In this document: one piece after another, positions 10,260 through 20,932 of the stretch
Numbering within the stretch: position 1 is the stretch's first letter
Layout of the letters: each line of letters opens with the position of its first letter
Source of the DNA: Rhodamnia argentea
Taxonomy: Eukaryota; Streptophyta; Magnoliopsida; Myrtales; Myrtaceae
NCBI RefSeq assembly: GCF_020921035.1
Contig: NC_063157.1
Location: forward strand, 8,282,001 to 8,346,000
DNA length: 64,000 bases
Reading direction: 5' to 3'
The notes under the pieces: generated by a model
Told to the model about the DNA's origin: nothing
The model's database searches: none
The model's input: the letters and a program-made list of their open reading frames with translations, nothing else
Program-made: the position numbers and the translations under genes

Positions 10260-11040
10260 CTGTCAGGCCTTTAGATGCTAGTCCATTTAGAACTCTCCAG
10301 TTGAAACCCAGATCGGACATGATGCAGGCTTTGAAGCTCTTGCGCTTCCAAGTCCTGCTTTCTCTAAATGTCTTGGGAGTTTTAGACGAGCTCTATCAGC
10401 TTACGTGAGGTTGCTGAGTGTTGGCTACAATCCATATGTGTATGCGATTCTGCGCCGAGACGGCTGTTCCGTGAGGCTGACATGGTGATTCTTTTAAGAA
10501 GGTTACAAGCACCCTCATGTTAAAACCAAGTTATAATCGCTTCATCTAACGTGAACAACGAGCTTCTGGCGATGTCAGCAGCAGTGGACTTCAATGCCAT
10601 CAGACGGGGGAGTCGCCTTCAGCAGATTTTTACTTAGATTCTGCAAAGAGGTAAGAGCAAGTTTTGGGACGGAAGTCAGATTAACTAGAAGTCCTGGGTG
10701 AAAGAAGCTAGCTGCCAGAGAAGAGGATTATTCTCTGCTGGCTTTAACATAAAGATTGAGCAAAGCCAGACATGAAAGGAAACAAAATTTCAGGAATCCT
10801 CGTGCAGTTTTGTTTCCTCGACATGTCTCGTAGCACGAAAGCCACTCTCCTTTGCTCCCGTCAACCTTCGATGATGTAATCGGTCTGTTTGCCACTTTTT
10901 ATTTTACTGTCCAGGCAAGAAAGACAAATGAACTAGAGAAGTCTGCCTTCGCTTTTCTTAACATGCCTATTACCTGATACTGAATATAAGACCTTTCATA
11001 TGTTCAGTTGATCCAGGACCGAGGCTCTGGTTGTAATCAG
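10260..11040 (+). other. duplicated upstream block of UGT copy 2
   Basis: Matches 4600-5490 and parts of 14840-15920. It begins at a phrase GGCCTTTAGATGCTAGTCC shared with about 4603, contains the second signal-peptide exon relic, and runs up to the UGT. GACCTTTCATATGTTCA about 50 bases before the UGT start recurs near 15901 before copy 3. Confidence 0.5.
10319..10408 (+). pseudogene. relic signal-peptide exon, copy 2
   Basis: A 29-codon frame beginning MMQALKLLRFQVLLSLNVLG. It aligns with the relics at 4783 and 14887 and is again followed by a conserved splice-donor-like GTGAGG (10405-10410). The hydrophobic stretch is interrupted by Arg, Gln and Asn relative to copy 3, so this copy looks the most decayed. 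Confidence 0.4.
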
Positions 11041-12517
11041 ATGAGAGATGTGGAGGGGGGCGGACGGAGACGCAACCGTAGATTGGTTCTCGTCCCGCTG
11101 TCCCTTTCAAGGACACATGACCCCGATGCTCAATTCGGGGTCAGTCCTGCATTCCAAGGGTGCTTCTCCATCGTAATAGCTCAAGCTCAATCTGATCATC
11201 CCGATCCATCCGGTTTCCCCAATTTTATGCTCCTGTCTATTCCCTGCTGCTTGCCAAAGGATGTCCTTTCCTCCGGGGATCCCATAGCTCTTGCAGCGAA
11301 TCTCAACACCAGCTGTGAAGGACCTCCCCGCCAAGTATTGTTGGATATAATGGCAAAGGGAGGAGCGTCCAAGAATAAAATCTCTTGCGTGATTCTTCAT
11401 TCGTTGATGTGCTTTGTAGAAGCCACAGCTCATGAAGCTTCCTAGCATGGCTATGCGCACAAGTAGTATCGGCACTCTACTGGTTTTCTCTGAATTCCCT
11501 CGGCTCCAAAAGAAGGTTCGTCTTCCCTTGAAAAGTTATCTTCAAACCTCACATATTAATATACACAAGAAACGCTCAGATGTTAATATGCGCAATAAAC
11601 TCTTCGTTACCTCAAGTGATGTACACATAAAAAAACAACTCAGTGATGTAGCGTGACAGTAATTTTATGGAGCTCAGTGCTAAGCTGCATTTACTTTGAC
11701 ACTTCTCCAGGCGCTGATCCCCGAGATGCAAGGACTTGCCTATTTTTACCTGGAGATTTAGGATGAAGTTAGCAGCTATGGTGATTGATATCACCGCGTC
11801 TTCAGGCACTCTTTGGAACACAGTGGACTGCCTTGAGAAACAGTTACGGAGCAACTCCAGAAACAATACCGAGCGCTGTTTTTCTTGCTAGGCTCTCTGC
11901 ACAAAGTTGCTGCTCCTGCTTCACCAACCAGCAGATTGGAGGAAGAAATTGGTTGCCCGTTGTGGCTTGATAAGCAAGCTAATAACTCAGTCATATATGT
12001 GAGCTTAGGAAGCTTGACTTCAATGGACAAGCAAAAGACTCTGCAGAAACAGCTTGGGGGCTGGCGAACAGCAGAAAGCTTGTGGGTGGTCCGACCTGGC
12101 TCAGTCAGAGGCTCAGAGTTCATCCAGCTGTTACCAGAAGGATGTTCGAAGAAGCCATCGGAAAAACCGGCCGTGATGTGAGATGGGCTCCACAGGAGGA
12201 AGTTTAAGCACACCGCGTCGTGGGAAGCTTTTGGACCCATTGCTGATGGAATTCAACCTTGGAAAGCATTTCTGAAGGAAACCCAATGATATATAGATGA
12301 TATTTAGACCGTGCTTCTGGGACCAGAATTTAAATGCTGAGATACTTGTGCCATGTTTGGAGGGCGGGAATGGAGTTGAAGGGTGATCTAAGCCAAAAAG
12401 AAATAGAGCAAGCAGTGAGGAGACTGATGGTTGATGGGGAAGGGAAAGCCTGAGAGCAATAGCTTTCAAAGACGAAATCGAGCAGACAAACTAGTTAACT
12501 CAATCACTTCTCTCTGA
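11041..12517 (+). pseudogene. UGT76-like glycosyltransferase, copy 2, broken
   Basis: Clear homologue of the copy at 5492 across its whole length. It starts MRDVEGGGRRRNRRLVLVP. It carries the same extra T before CCCTTTCAAGGACACAT (11101) as copy 1. Two additional bases near 11160 restore the frame, so about 20 residues around the catalytic His are replaced by unrelated sequence. Exon 1 text such as AKGGASKNKISCVI and exon 2 text such as WLDKQANNSVIYVSLGSL are recognisable, but exon 2 breaks into several frames. A TGA lies inside the sugar-binding motif (CATTGCTGATGG near 12239), and about 50 bases are missing near the C-terminus. The stop of the family is still visible at 12515-12517. No working enzyme is expected. 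Confidence 0.85.
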
Positions 12518-13105
12518 TCTGATGATGGTTACACCGAAATAAAAAGCTCGTTGGGACATCTCATCTTGTTATCTGATGAATCTGACACAATGCGGCACAA
12601 GGAATTCTGCAGTTCTCGCCGAGATCAAAAGGAGTATCATGGTCTCAAGCTTAGTTTCCCCCCAAAAGTTATCGGCTCCTCTCAATGCATTTGGCAGGTA
12701 TCCTCAAACCCAATTGAAAAGATTAACCCAATTTGCAAAGTACGGCACTTGAACTTCCCACGATTCCTTCCGGGAAATTGAATTTCATCAACGCAACAAG
12801 AACGAACGAATTGAACTCCCATCGGACAAAGCAGCATGCGAAAGCAGCGCAGCAGGAAAAGGGAAAGACGAACAACCGAAAGACTTGGAGATTACGATGT
12901 CGCATAAAACAGAAGATACGAAATCACAACATCAGATCTCATTAGTCATTACCAGTAGAGAGCCGCAACACTAGAGGACCGAGACTTCCAACTCAGAACA
13001 CACGACGACGACGACGCCTACACGGAACACAACATACACACACATACACTCAGCTCTATGTACACACACACAAGTTGCAACGAGGACCATAGATTCGCCC
13101 AACTC
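12518..13105. other. convergent spacer between UGT copy 2 and sHSP3
   Basis: No gene. It is closely related to 17522-18143 in the next unit (shared GAAGATACGAAATCACAACA and TCATTAGTCATTACCAGTAG). The equivalent spacer in the first unit (6961-7252) is about 300 bases shorter. It contains the 3' UTRs of both facing genes. Confidence 0.5.
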
Positions 13106-13594
13106 TCAACCGGAGATCTCGATGGCCTTGACCTCGGGCTTCTTCTCCTCCACCTTGGGCACAGTGACGATGAGCACACCGTTCTCCATCGCCGCCTTCA
13201 CCTGATCCATCCTCGCGTTCTCGGGCAACCTGAACCTCCTCATGAACTTCCCGCTGCTCCTCTCCACCCGGTGCCACGTGTCGTTCTTGTCCTCCTTCTC
13301 CACGTCCCTCTCGCCGCTTATCTGGAGCACCCTGTCGTCCTCGATCTCCACCTTGACTTCCTCCTTCTTGAGCCCGGGGAGATCCGCCTTGAACACGTGG
13401 GCTTCCGGGGTCTCCTTCCAGTCGATCCTCGCGTTCACGAAAGCGGTGTTCTCCTGTAAAGTCTGGGGGAAATTAAAAGCGGCGAGGGACGAGGAAGGGA
13501 GAGGGAAGTCCTTGAAGGGGTCCCAGAGGTCGAGAGAGAATGGGTCGAAGACGTTGCTGCTACGGCCGCCGAACCAGCTTGGGGTGAGCGACAT
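13106..13594 (-). CDS. class I small heat-shock protein (sHSP3)
   Basis: Intronless, 162 residues, the same length as sHSP2 and sHSP4 and nearly identical to them. N-terminus [20 protein letters not shown]. The alpha-crystallin domain covers about residues 55-147, and the I-x-I tail motif is IEI at 158-160. It is expected to be a cytosolic class I holdase chaperone. Differences from the sisters are scattered single residues, for example ALIVTVP for VLTVTVP-type text near the end of the domain and NARIDWKE for NTRIDWKE. The near-identity of three tandem copies points to recent duplication or gene conversion. Confidence 0.95.
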   Translation of the reverse strand: MSLTPSWFGGRSSNVFDPFSLDLWDPFKDFPLPSSSLAAFNFPQTLQENTAFVNARIDWKETPEAHVFKADLPGLKKEEVKVEIEDDRVLQISGERDVEKEDKNDTWHRVERSSGKFMRRFRLPENARMDQVKAAMENGVLIVTVPKVEEKKPEVKAIEISG

Positions 13595-13712
13595 GGCTGT
13601 TCGGTTACCAGGGAATATATAAGACTAAGCCGATAAAGTGTTTGATAGAATGCCTGAACAAGACGAGAATTGCTGTCGTTCGACGATGTGGCCAGGAAGA
13701 GGAGGGGTTGGG

Positions 13713-13785
13713 TATTAAATAGGACAGAGAGGAGCATTCTCGTACCTTCGCGGGCTTTCGAGGTTCGTCGGACGGACGAACGTTC
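13713..13785 (-). promoter_or_regulatory. sHSP3 promoter: TATA-like box and heat-shock element
   Basis: On the minus strand TATTTAAT lies at about 13720-13713 and GAAcgTTC at 13778-13785. Spacing and sequence match sHSP2 and sHSP4. The surrounding GCGGGCTTTCGAGGTTCG text is shared by all three. Confidence 0.6.
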
Positions 13786-13890
13786 AAGCGGAATGGCGAA
13801 TCCGGTTGGTCCATCTGGAAACTTCCAACCGGGCTTCGTCCGGATCTCGTTCCGACCGAAACAAAAATGAAAAAGAGATGGTCTTTACTA

Positions 13891-14512
13891 GGGTGAGCAT
13901 GTTCCCAGGGTAGAATCGAGAACCCGAAACCGGAACCTGTAAGATCCGCTCCGATTCCAGGTTCCAAGATATGCAAGATAAGTCTCAAGTTTCAAAAATT
14001 GAGGAACCTGTTCCAACGGGTAGGTTCCAAGTTCCATTATCTAGAATCCGAAACTTGGAACCCGAACCCTAGATTCTGAAATAAATTTTTATATTTTTCT
14101 TTGTATATATTTTTGCACGATCATACAATGTTCTATGACATCCGATTATGAGTGTATAATTTGGAGCCAAACAAGTTTTTAGGTTTCGGGTTCCAAAAAA
14201 TGATAAACGTGTTCCAACGGATTGGTTTCGGGTTCTAAATTTAACATGTACAAAGCCCACAATCACTCACCTCTATTTTTTCTTAAATGTTGTAGCGTTC
14301 ACTCTCATTTTGTTTAACTAAAAATGAAAAAATAAAAGAAATTGATAGGTTCTCGGGTACCTTGGAACCGACCCTAGAATCTCCGACAAGGTAGGTTCCA
14401 GATTTCAAGGTATGATGGATAGGTTTCAAGTTCCAAAAAATGAGAAATGCGTTCCGATAGGTAGGTTCCAAGTTCTAGGTGGAACATGTAAGGAACTTGG
14501 AACCGCTTACCC
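13891..14512. repeat. MITE-like element with GGGTGAGCA end and repeated GGTTCCAAGTTCC motif
   Basis: It starts GGGTGAGCATGTTCCC and ends with the complement of GGGTAAGCGGTTCC. Inside, versions of GGTAGGTTCCAAGTTCC recur several times in both orientations. It is absent from the matching place upstream of sHSP2, so it inserted after duplication. A second, smaller element with the same GGGTGAGCA terminus lies at 37504-37785. Non-coding. Confidence 0.55.
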
Positions 14513-14886
14513 ATATTCCTTACAAAGCTTTCGACCTAAAAAAAAAAAAAAATCGCCCCAAAAAACGAATTCAATTTGTTTTCTGTTATCGCCTTTAAAT
14601 TCCTATGCTATTGATTAATTGAAATTTTGTCCAGCCAATTAGATCTAATGGATCACAAATTATGAATACTACTCAAGTTTATTTTCCACCAATCAAAATA
14701 TACGATTCGAGGAGTTCCTCATTCTAATAGGCATATGTTGGATGACGGTTACAACGATGGGATTTTTAGAATGCGTTTGGTAGAGTTTTGGAAAAATCAT
14801 TAACCAAAAATCTTTGACACAAAATCCATTCGCTTAGCATTTCTCGATGCACTTGATTCACCACAAGAAATGGCGAGGTGTTTGAC
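14513..14886. other. conserved 5' flank of the third tandem unit
   Basis: No gene. From about 14570 it matches 8090-8340 upstream of sHSP2, then runs directly into the UGT-upstream block (CTTGATTCACCACAAGAAAT, like GCTTGATTTGTCTCGAGAAA at 4748). In the second unit the two parts are separated by about 1.8 kb of inserted DNA. Confidence 0.5.
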
Positions 14887-15012
14887 ATGATGCAGACTGT
14901 GAAGCTCTTGTGCTTCGGAGTCCTGCTTTCTCTAGCTGTCTTGGAGTTTAAGACAAGCTCTATCAGATTTGGTAAGGTTGTGAGTGTCGGCTACGATCCA
15001 ATGTGTACATAA
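14887..15012 (+). pseudogene. relic or small signal-peptide exon, copy 3
   Basis: A 41-codon frame starting MMQTVKLLCFGVLLSLAVLE, with a stop at 15010. The best-preserved of three related exons. The N-terminus has Lys, then a hydrophobic core and small residues near residue 25, as in a cleavable signal peptide. A GGTAAGG at 14971 matches the conserved donor site in the sister copies, so the exon probably once spliced on rather than reading to the stop. First exons of this shape occur in many secreted families, glycoside hydrolase family 17 among them, but I cannot assign one. Confidence 0.45.
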
Positions 15013-15930
15013 TTCTGCTCCGAGACGATTGTTCTGTGAGGCCAATAGGGTGATTCTTTGGAGAAGGTTCCTAGTACTCACATGTTAAAACCAAGTTCTA
15101 ATCGCTTCATCTAACGTAAATAACAAGCTTCCGATCATGTCAGCAGCAGTAAAATTCAATGCCATCAGATGGGAGGAGTTGCCTTCAGCAGAATATTTAG
15201 ATTCTTCTCGTGTAGTTTTTGTTTCCTCAACATGTCTGATTGCATGAAAGCCGCTCTCCTGTAATTCCGTCATGCTTCAATGTTGCAATCGGTTTTGTTT
15301 GCCGCTTCTTATGTTACTGTCCAGGCAGGAAAGACAGAAGTCTCCTTCGTTCTTCTTTTTTCTTAACATATCTGTTGAAATTATGTCTTAAATTTGAGCC
15401 CGACGAGAATTGCTTTGTGGATAAGCATAAAAGTTGAAACCCAAATATTGTCGGATTACTATTCGAATTCTGTGGATTTTGTATCGGACGAAACCTGTTT
15501 TGAAATCCACGGATATCTGTTCTTTTCTCAAGTTACTAGAGTCGGCCAAGAAAAGGGGGCCAACGAAAGTGCTGTTACTATACACAGGCAACTTCATCGT
15601 GGGTTCGTGGTACCGTGCTTAACTGCATCCTGGTGAAGATTAGCTAGTGTTAATAGCCGTGAAATTCTTATGTTAAGATTTTATTTAATTCCTTTGTGAG
15701 ATTGAGAGATTATTTCTTGAAGAATTACGAGATTAAACATTCGCTTGTTAATGTGATATGTGGACGTAGGTCTTTACGATCAAACCACGTACATCCGATG
15801 CTCAATTTGTTTTCTTCTTCTGTCTATTTTATTGTTCATTCGCTTGCTTCCACGCAACAATGTTTATAACCCAGTACTGAATATATTATATTCAATATAA
15901 GACCTTTCATATGTTCAATGAATTCGGGGT
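15013..15930. other. rearranged upstream block of UGT copy 3
   Basis: Patchy similarity to 4880-5490 and 10410-11040, interrupted by unrelated DNA near 15390-15890. No gene supported. Just before the UGT, a TTCGGGGTCGGTCC phrase occurs twice (near 15923 and 15980), and the normal start-codon region of the UGT has been lost between. Confidence 0.4.
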
Positions 15931-17521
15931 CGGTCCTTTCAAGGACACATAACCCCGATGCTCAATTCGGGGTCGGTCCCGCATTCCAAGGGCGCTTCTC
16001 CATCGTATAATAGCTCACGCTCAATTCGATCATCCCGATCTGTCCGGTTTCCCCAATTTTATCTCCATGCCTATGATGTCAAGGGAAGGAGTGATCGAGA
16101 ATAAATATATCTTGCGTGGTTTATGATTCGTTGATGTCCTTCGCAGAAGCCGCAGCTCATCCTCGGAAGCTTCCTAGCATGGCTTTGCGCGCAAGCAGTA
16201 TCGGCGCCCTGCTGCTTTTCTCTGAATTTCCTCGGATCCAAAAGAAAGGTTTTCTTTCTTCGGAAGGTATCTTCAATTCTCAGATATTTATTTACACAAG
16301 AAACTCTCAGATATTGATATGGGCAGTAGGCTCTTCGTTACCTCAAGTGATGTAACACTAAAGAAACACCTCAGTGATGTAACGTGGTAGTAATTCTACT
16401 AGAAATTCAGACGAACAATCAGAGGTTATTGTGGATGTTGGGAACGTGCTTTCTTTGGTCATACTATGCTAAACTGAAAGATCACATTCTCTTATTCATG
16501 TCGAGCAATCCGACTAGGAAGAAAGTATGTCTACACTGTATGAAATGGGAATAAAAAGAGTCACTCTTTTGAATTTTGACTTGCTGGAACATCCAAATCT
16601 TATACTAGTTTTTATGTTGTCTATAAGACTATGATCACGTTGAAGCAAATACATGTTAAGCTGCATTACTCTGCCACTTTATATCCAACGTCGAAAGATC
16701 CTGTTCCAGGTACTTATCCCCGAGATGCAAGGACTTGCCCATTTTTACCTGGCGATTTAGAACCCCTGATGAAGTTAGCATCTATGGTGATCGATATCAC
16801 CGCATCTTCAGGCATTCTTTGGAACACAGTGGACTGCCTTAAGAAACAGTCGTAAGGACCTAACTCCAGAAAGAAAACTGAGCGCTGTTTTTCTTGCTAG
16901 GCTCACTGCACAAAGTTGCTCCGGCTTCACCAACCAGCATATTGGAGGAAGAGACCGGTTGCCCATTGCGGCTTGATAAGCAAGCTAACAATTCAGTCAT
17001 ATAAGTGAGCTTTAGGAAGCTTGGCTTCAGTGGATCGGGAAGGGTCCGCAGAAACAGCTTGAGGACTGGCGGACAGCGGCAGCCATTCTTGTGGGTTGTC
17101 CGACCTGGCTCAGTCAGAGGCTCAGAAGAGTGGATGGAGCTGTACCAGAAGAGTTAGAAGAAGCCATTGGAGAAACTGGCCGTGATGTGAGATGGGCTCC
17201 GCAGGAGGAATTCTTAGCACACCTTTCCGGGGGAGGCTTTTGGACCCATTGCGGATGGAATTCTGACCTTGGGAAGCATTTCTGGAGGAATTCCTCCCAC
17301 TGACATGTTTGGAGAGTGGGATTGGAGTTGGAAGGCTATCCAAACCAGAAAGAAATAGAGCAAGCAGTGACTAGTGAGGAGACTGATGGCTGACGGGGAA
17401 GGGAAAGAGAATAGGCTGAGAGCCGCAGCTTTCAAAGACGCAAATCGAGCCCAACATCAGGAGAGGTGCTTCCTCACGCACCGCACTACAAGTAGCAGTG
17501 AACTTGATCACTTCTCTCTGA
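15931..17521 (+). pseudogene. UGT76-like glycosyltransferase, copy 3, badly broken
   Basis: Homologue of the copies at 5492 and 11041. It lacks the start codon and first codons and begins around CCTTTCAAGGACACATAACC. A block of about 130 bases of exon 1 is missing near 16065. Recognisable pieces are MALRASSIGALLLFSEFPRI (near 16180) and exon 2 text such as GTYPRDARTCPFLPGDLEPL (near 16710). The sugar-binding core is present around 17230-17265 and retains HCGW, unlike copy 1. Exon 2 is split among several frames. The family stop is at 17519-17521. Non-functional. Confidence 0.8.
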
Positions 17522-18143
17522 TCTGATGATGATTACCCGAAATAAAAACCTTGGCAGAACATATCTGATCTTGTTGTCCAACAAACCCGATACAATTCAG
17601 CAGAAGAAACCCTGCAGCTCGCGCTGAGCTCAAAACGAATTTACATGGTGTCCAGCCTCGTTTCATCCCACAAGTTTTCAGCTTCTCTCGATGCAATTCG
17701 CGGGTACCCTCAAACCCCATTGAAAAGATGACCACAATTCGCAAAGTACGGCAATTGCACTTCCCAGGAATCCTTCCAAGAAATAGAATTTAATCAACGA
17801 AGAAGAACGAACTTTTTGAACTCCCACCGGGCAAAGCAGCATGCTAAAGCACCGCGGCGGGAAAAGGGAAAGACAATCAATTCGAAAGACCTGGAGATTA
17901 CGATGTCGTATAAAACAGAAGATACGAAATCACAACATCAGATCTCATTAGTCATTACCAGTAGAGTCACAGACTCAAAATAGTTACGATACATGGCCAT
18001 TTCGCACACAAGAGGACCGAGACTCCCAACTCAGAACACGCCAAGCCGAAACCCGCACAGAACACAACATACACACACAGACACACTCGCTCTATACATA
18101 CACACACAAGTCGCAACGAGGACCATACATAGTTCACCAACAC
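17522..18143. other. convergent spacer between UGT copy 3 and sHSP4
   Basis: No gene. Related along its length to 12518-13105. It should hold the 3' UTR of sHSP4. Short CA-rich runs near 18065-18110 recur in the equivalent places of the other units (near 7200 and 13035). Confidence 0.5.
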
Positions 18144-18632
18144 TCAACCGGAGATCTGGATGGCCTTGACCTCAGGCTTCTTCTCCTCCACCTTGGGCAC
18201 AGTGACGGTGAGCACACCGTTCTCCATCGCCGCCTTCACCTGATCCATCCTCGCGTTCTCGGGCAACCTGAACCTCCTCATGAACTTCCCGCTGCTCCTC
18301 TCCACCCGGTGCCACGTGTCGTTCTTGTCCTCCTTCTCCACGTTCCTCTCGCCGCTTATCTGGAGCACCCGGTCGTCCTCGACCTCCACCTTGACTTCCT
18401 CTTTCTTGAGCCCGGGGAGATCCGCCTTGAACACGTGGGATTCCGGGGTCTCCTTCCAGTCGATCCTCGTGTTCACGAAGGCGGTGTTCTCCCGGATAGT
18501 CTGGGGGAAATTAGAGGCGGAGAGGGACGAGGAAGGGAAAGGGAATTCCTTGAAGGGGTCCCAGAGGTCGAGGGAGAAAGGGTCGAAGACGTTGCTGCGA
18601 CGGCCGCCGAACCAGCTTGGGATGAGCGACAT
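18144..18632 (-). CDS. class I small heat-shock protein (sHSP4)
   Basis: Intronless, 162 residues. N-terminus [20 protein letters not shown]; alpha-crystallin domain about residues 55-147; the C-terminal motif reads IQI instead of IEI, which still satisfies I-x-I. Expected to be a cytosolic class I chaperone that keeps heat-damaged proteins soluble for HSP70/HSP101. It is the last member of the array. It has the best TATA box of the group and an intact heat-shock element, so it is a good candidate for strong heat induction. Confidence 0.95.
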   Translation of the reverse strand: MSLIPSWFGGRRSNVFDPFSLDLWDPFKEFPFPSSSLSASNFPQTIRENTAFVNTRIDWKETPESHVFKADLPGLKKEEVKVEVEDDRVLQISGERNVEKEDKNDTWHRVERSSGKFMRRFRLPENARMDQVKAAMENGVLTVTVPKVEEKKPEVKAIQISG

Positions 18633-18751
18633 GGTTGCTGGGTTACCAGTGAATATGCGAGACTAAGCCGAGAAAGTGTTTGATACAATGCCTCAACAAG
18701 ACGAGAACTGCTGTCGTTTGAAGATGTGGCCCAGAAGACGAGGGGTCGGGT

Positions 18752-18827
18752 ATTATATAGGAAAGAGAGGAGCATTCTCGCACCTTCGCGGTCTTACGAG
18801 GTTCGACGGCCGGAACGTTCGAGTGAA
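18752..18827 (-). promoter_or_regulatory. sHSP4 promoter: TATA box and heat-shock element
   Basis: On the minus strand TATATAAT lies at 18759-18752, about 120 bases before the ATG. GAAcgTTC at 18813-18820 is followed by GAA at 18825-18827, an array of alternating half sites. The position relative to the gene matches sHSP2 and sHSP3. Confidence 0.65.
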
Positions 18828-20263
18828 ATGGCGAACCCGGTTGATCCATCTGGAAACTGCGGATTGGGCCTCCTCAGTTACACCACATTTATACTAAGGT
18901 CAATTAAAATTGGCCTTCAACCACAAAAAAAAATTAAAATTGGCCTTCGACCACAAAAAAATTAAAATTAAAATTGGCCGGACCGCGATTAGTTCTATCC
19001 ATCACATTATCAACAAAATGAATTCTATTTTACCATCACCCTTGTTTTCGTCCGTTTTTTTTTTTAGAGAAAACTTCAGTGCTCATTGTTGGACCAATTA
19101 AAAGATACGATTAGAGGAATTTATAGTCATTTTGCTAATAGGTGCTGATAATGGGCTAATAACATGGGCTTCTTAACCCCTGTTGTGAGAAGTCAATTTT
19201 CAATTAAATGGTAGAATTATTGGTCTTTTCCTCTTCGAATTATCCTTTTATACATTGGAAAAACTGATTGCGATTATCAATATTAAGGTATGACCGAACA
19301 TCATACTTCCCATTACCGGGAAGGGTCAGCGATGGTGGGAAAATGATTAGCGGGGGTCGTCGGGCCACCATGGCGGGCGACCACAGAACTAGGCAAGGGC
19401 CTGCTGGCCCTAGCCTGCAGTAGACGGGCTTGCTGGGCTGTAAAGCCCACGCTGCCTAGATCCAACTCTCACTTTATTGTTTAATATAATTTCATTTATT
19501 TTTTATTTAACTTAAATAAAAGATATTGTATAAAAATCAATAGACCAAAACGACGTCGTTTGGCCACATCATCACCAAGCGGGAAAGAGAAAATATTAAA
19601 AAAAATTCATGCCTCGTCAGCCAAGTTGGACGGAGTTAATCAAAAGACTTGATTGTATCAATTTGACAAGTTTTAGAATTTCCAGTGTATTTATCCCGAA
19701 ATAAATTGTTAGGAAAGACATTGATTCGGGCATAGATGTATACGTCAACTGAAACATATTAGATCCACGAGAATTACTCGTTAACTCATTTGATTAGACC
19801 CGTCAAAGTACATTTAATCAGTCCTCGTCGCCATGGCTTGGAATTATGTTTTTTTGTTTTTTGCCCCTTTTATCTCTCTTCATTTTATTTTTATTTTATT
19901 TTATTGCAATTTTCCTCTCTAAGGTAATAGTATATGCCATCGGAAAAAACGATAATGAAGGCGAATCACATAAAACGAAGAAAACATATGCCAGGACATC
20001 CTCCACATAAGAGTCTCCGCTAATTCAAACTTATAAGAGACAGTTATTGTTCTTTTTTTTTTTTTTTTTGGAAAACCAAGAGACAATTATTAAAAAGGTC
20101 ATGTCTCGAGCATTAAGATGTGAAAAAGGAACTCCCTAAAATGAGAAAACTCTGACTTAATGAAAAATACTTAATCAGTTTTGTCAAAACGCGATTGGAT
20201 TGGATGGAAGATGAGTGATAGTTAGAATAAAAGAGCGTCAGATCTGAACATAATGTCATTTTA
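18828..20263. other. gene-free stretch after the array
   Basis: No coding region. A direct repeat TTAAAATTGGCCTTC occurs twice near 18905-18950. Weak similarity to the unit flank persists to about 19140 (AAAGATACGATTAGAGGAAT), and I take this as the right edge of the tandem array. A GC-rich patch near 19320-19460 resembles the core of the foldback elements. A poly-T run lies at about 20051-20069. Confidence 0.45.
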
Positions 20264-20932
20264 GGCTCCATTCGTTTTGCGGAAAATAACTTTCGGGAAA
20301 ATGATTTTCGGATTTTTCGACGTTCGGCGCATGAAAAATAAACTCATTAAGGAAAACATATTCGACCAATGAAAAAACACATTTAAAAGTAAGAAAATGA
20401 TTTCCTCTTTTTGAAGGGAGGAAATTATTTTCCATCCTCTTTCTTTAACCCAAACTAAGCGGATTCTCCTACACTCCTTTTAATTTTTTTTAATTTTTTT
20501 TCTTTTATCGTTTTATTTTTATCTTTTATTTTATTTTTTAAAAAATCAAAATTTAATTTTTATTCTTCTTCCTTGTCTTTTTTATTTGGTTATTTTATAT
20601 TTTTTTCCTTTTTCCTTTAGACGGTTGCTGCAGCCACCAGCCATAGGCGAGTGACAAGCTTGATCCTCATCAGGCTTAGGCAAACTCGTCACTCGATTAT
20701 GACTGGTGACTGGTAGAAGAAGAAGGTAAAAAAATAAAAATTCAATTTTTTTTAAAGGAAAAAAATAAAAATTAAGAAATAATTAAATGGATTGTTTAGA
20801 GGAAAATCAAGATTTTCCATACTAAACAGCGAAAAAAAAAATTTAGATTCCAGCCGAACACTGAAAATTATTTTTATCTTTTTAAAAAATAACTTTCAAG
20901 AACATCATATTTTTTTCAAAACAAATGGAGCC
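20264..20932. repeat. TIR element, ~670 bp, ends GGCTCCATTCGTTTTG
   Basis: The left end GGCTCCATTCGTTTTGCGGA and the right end, whose complement is GGCTCCATTTGTTTTG, form terminal inverted repeats. The similarity continues inward (AAAATAACTTTC against GAAAGTTATTTTT). The interior is AT-rich with a GC patch near 20625-20710 and no coding potential. The target duplication looks very short (TTTA or less) and is uncertain. Confidence 0.55.
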
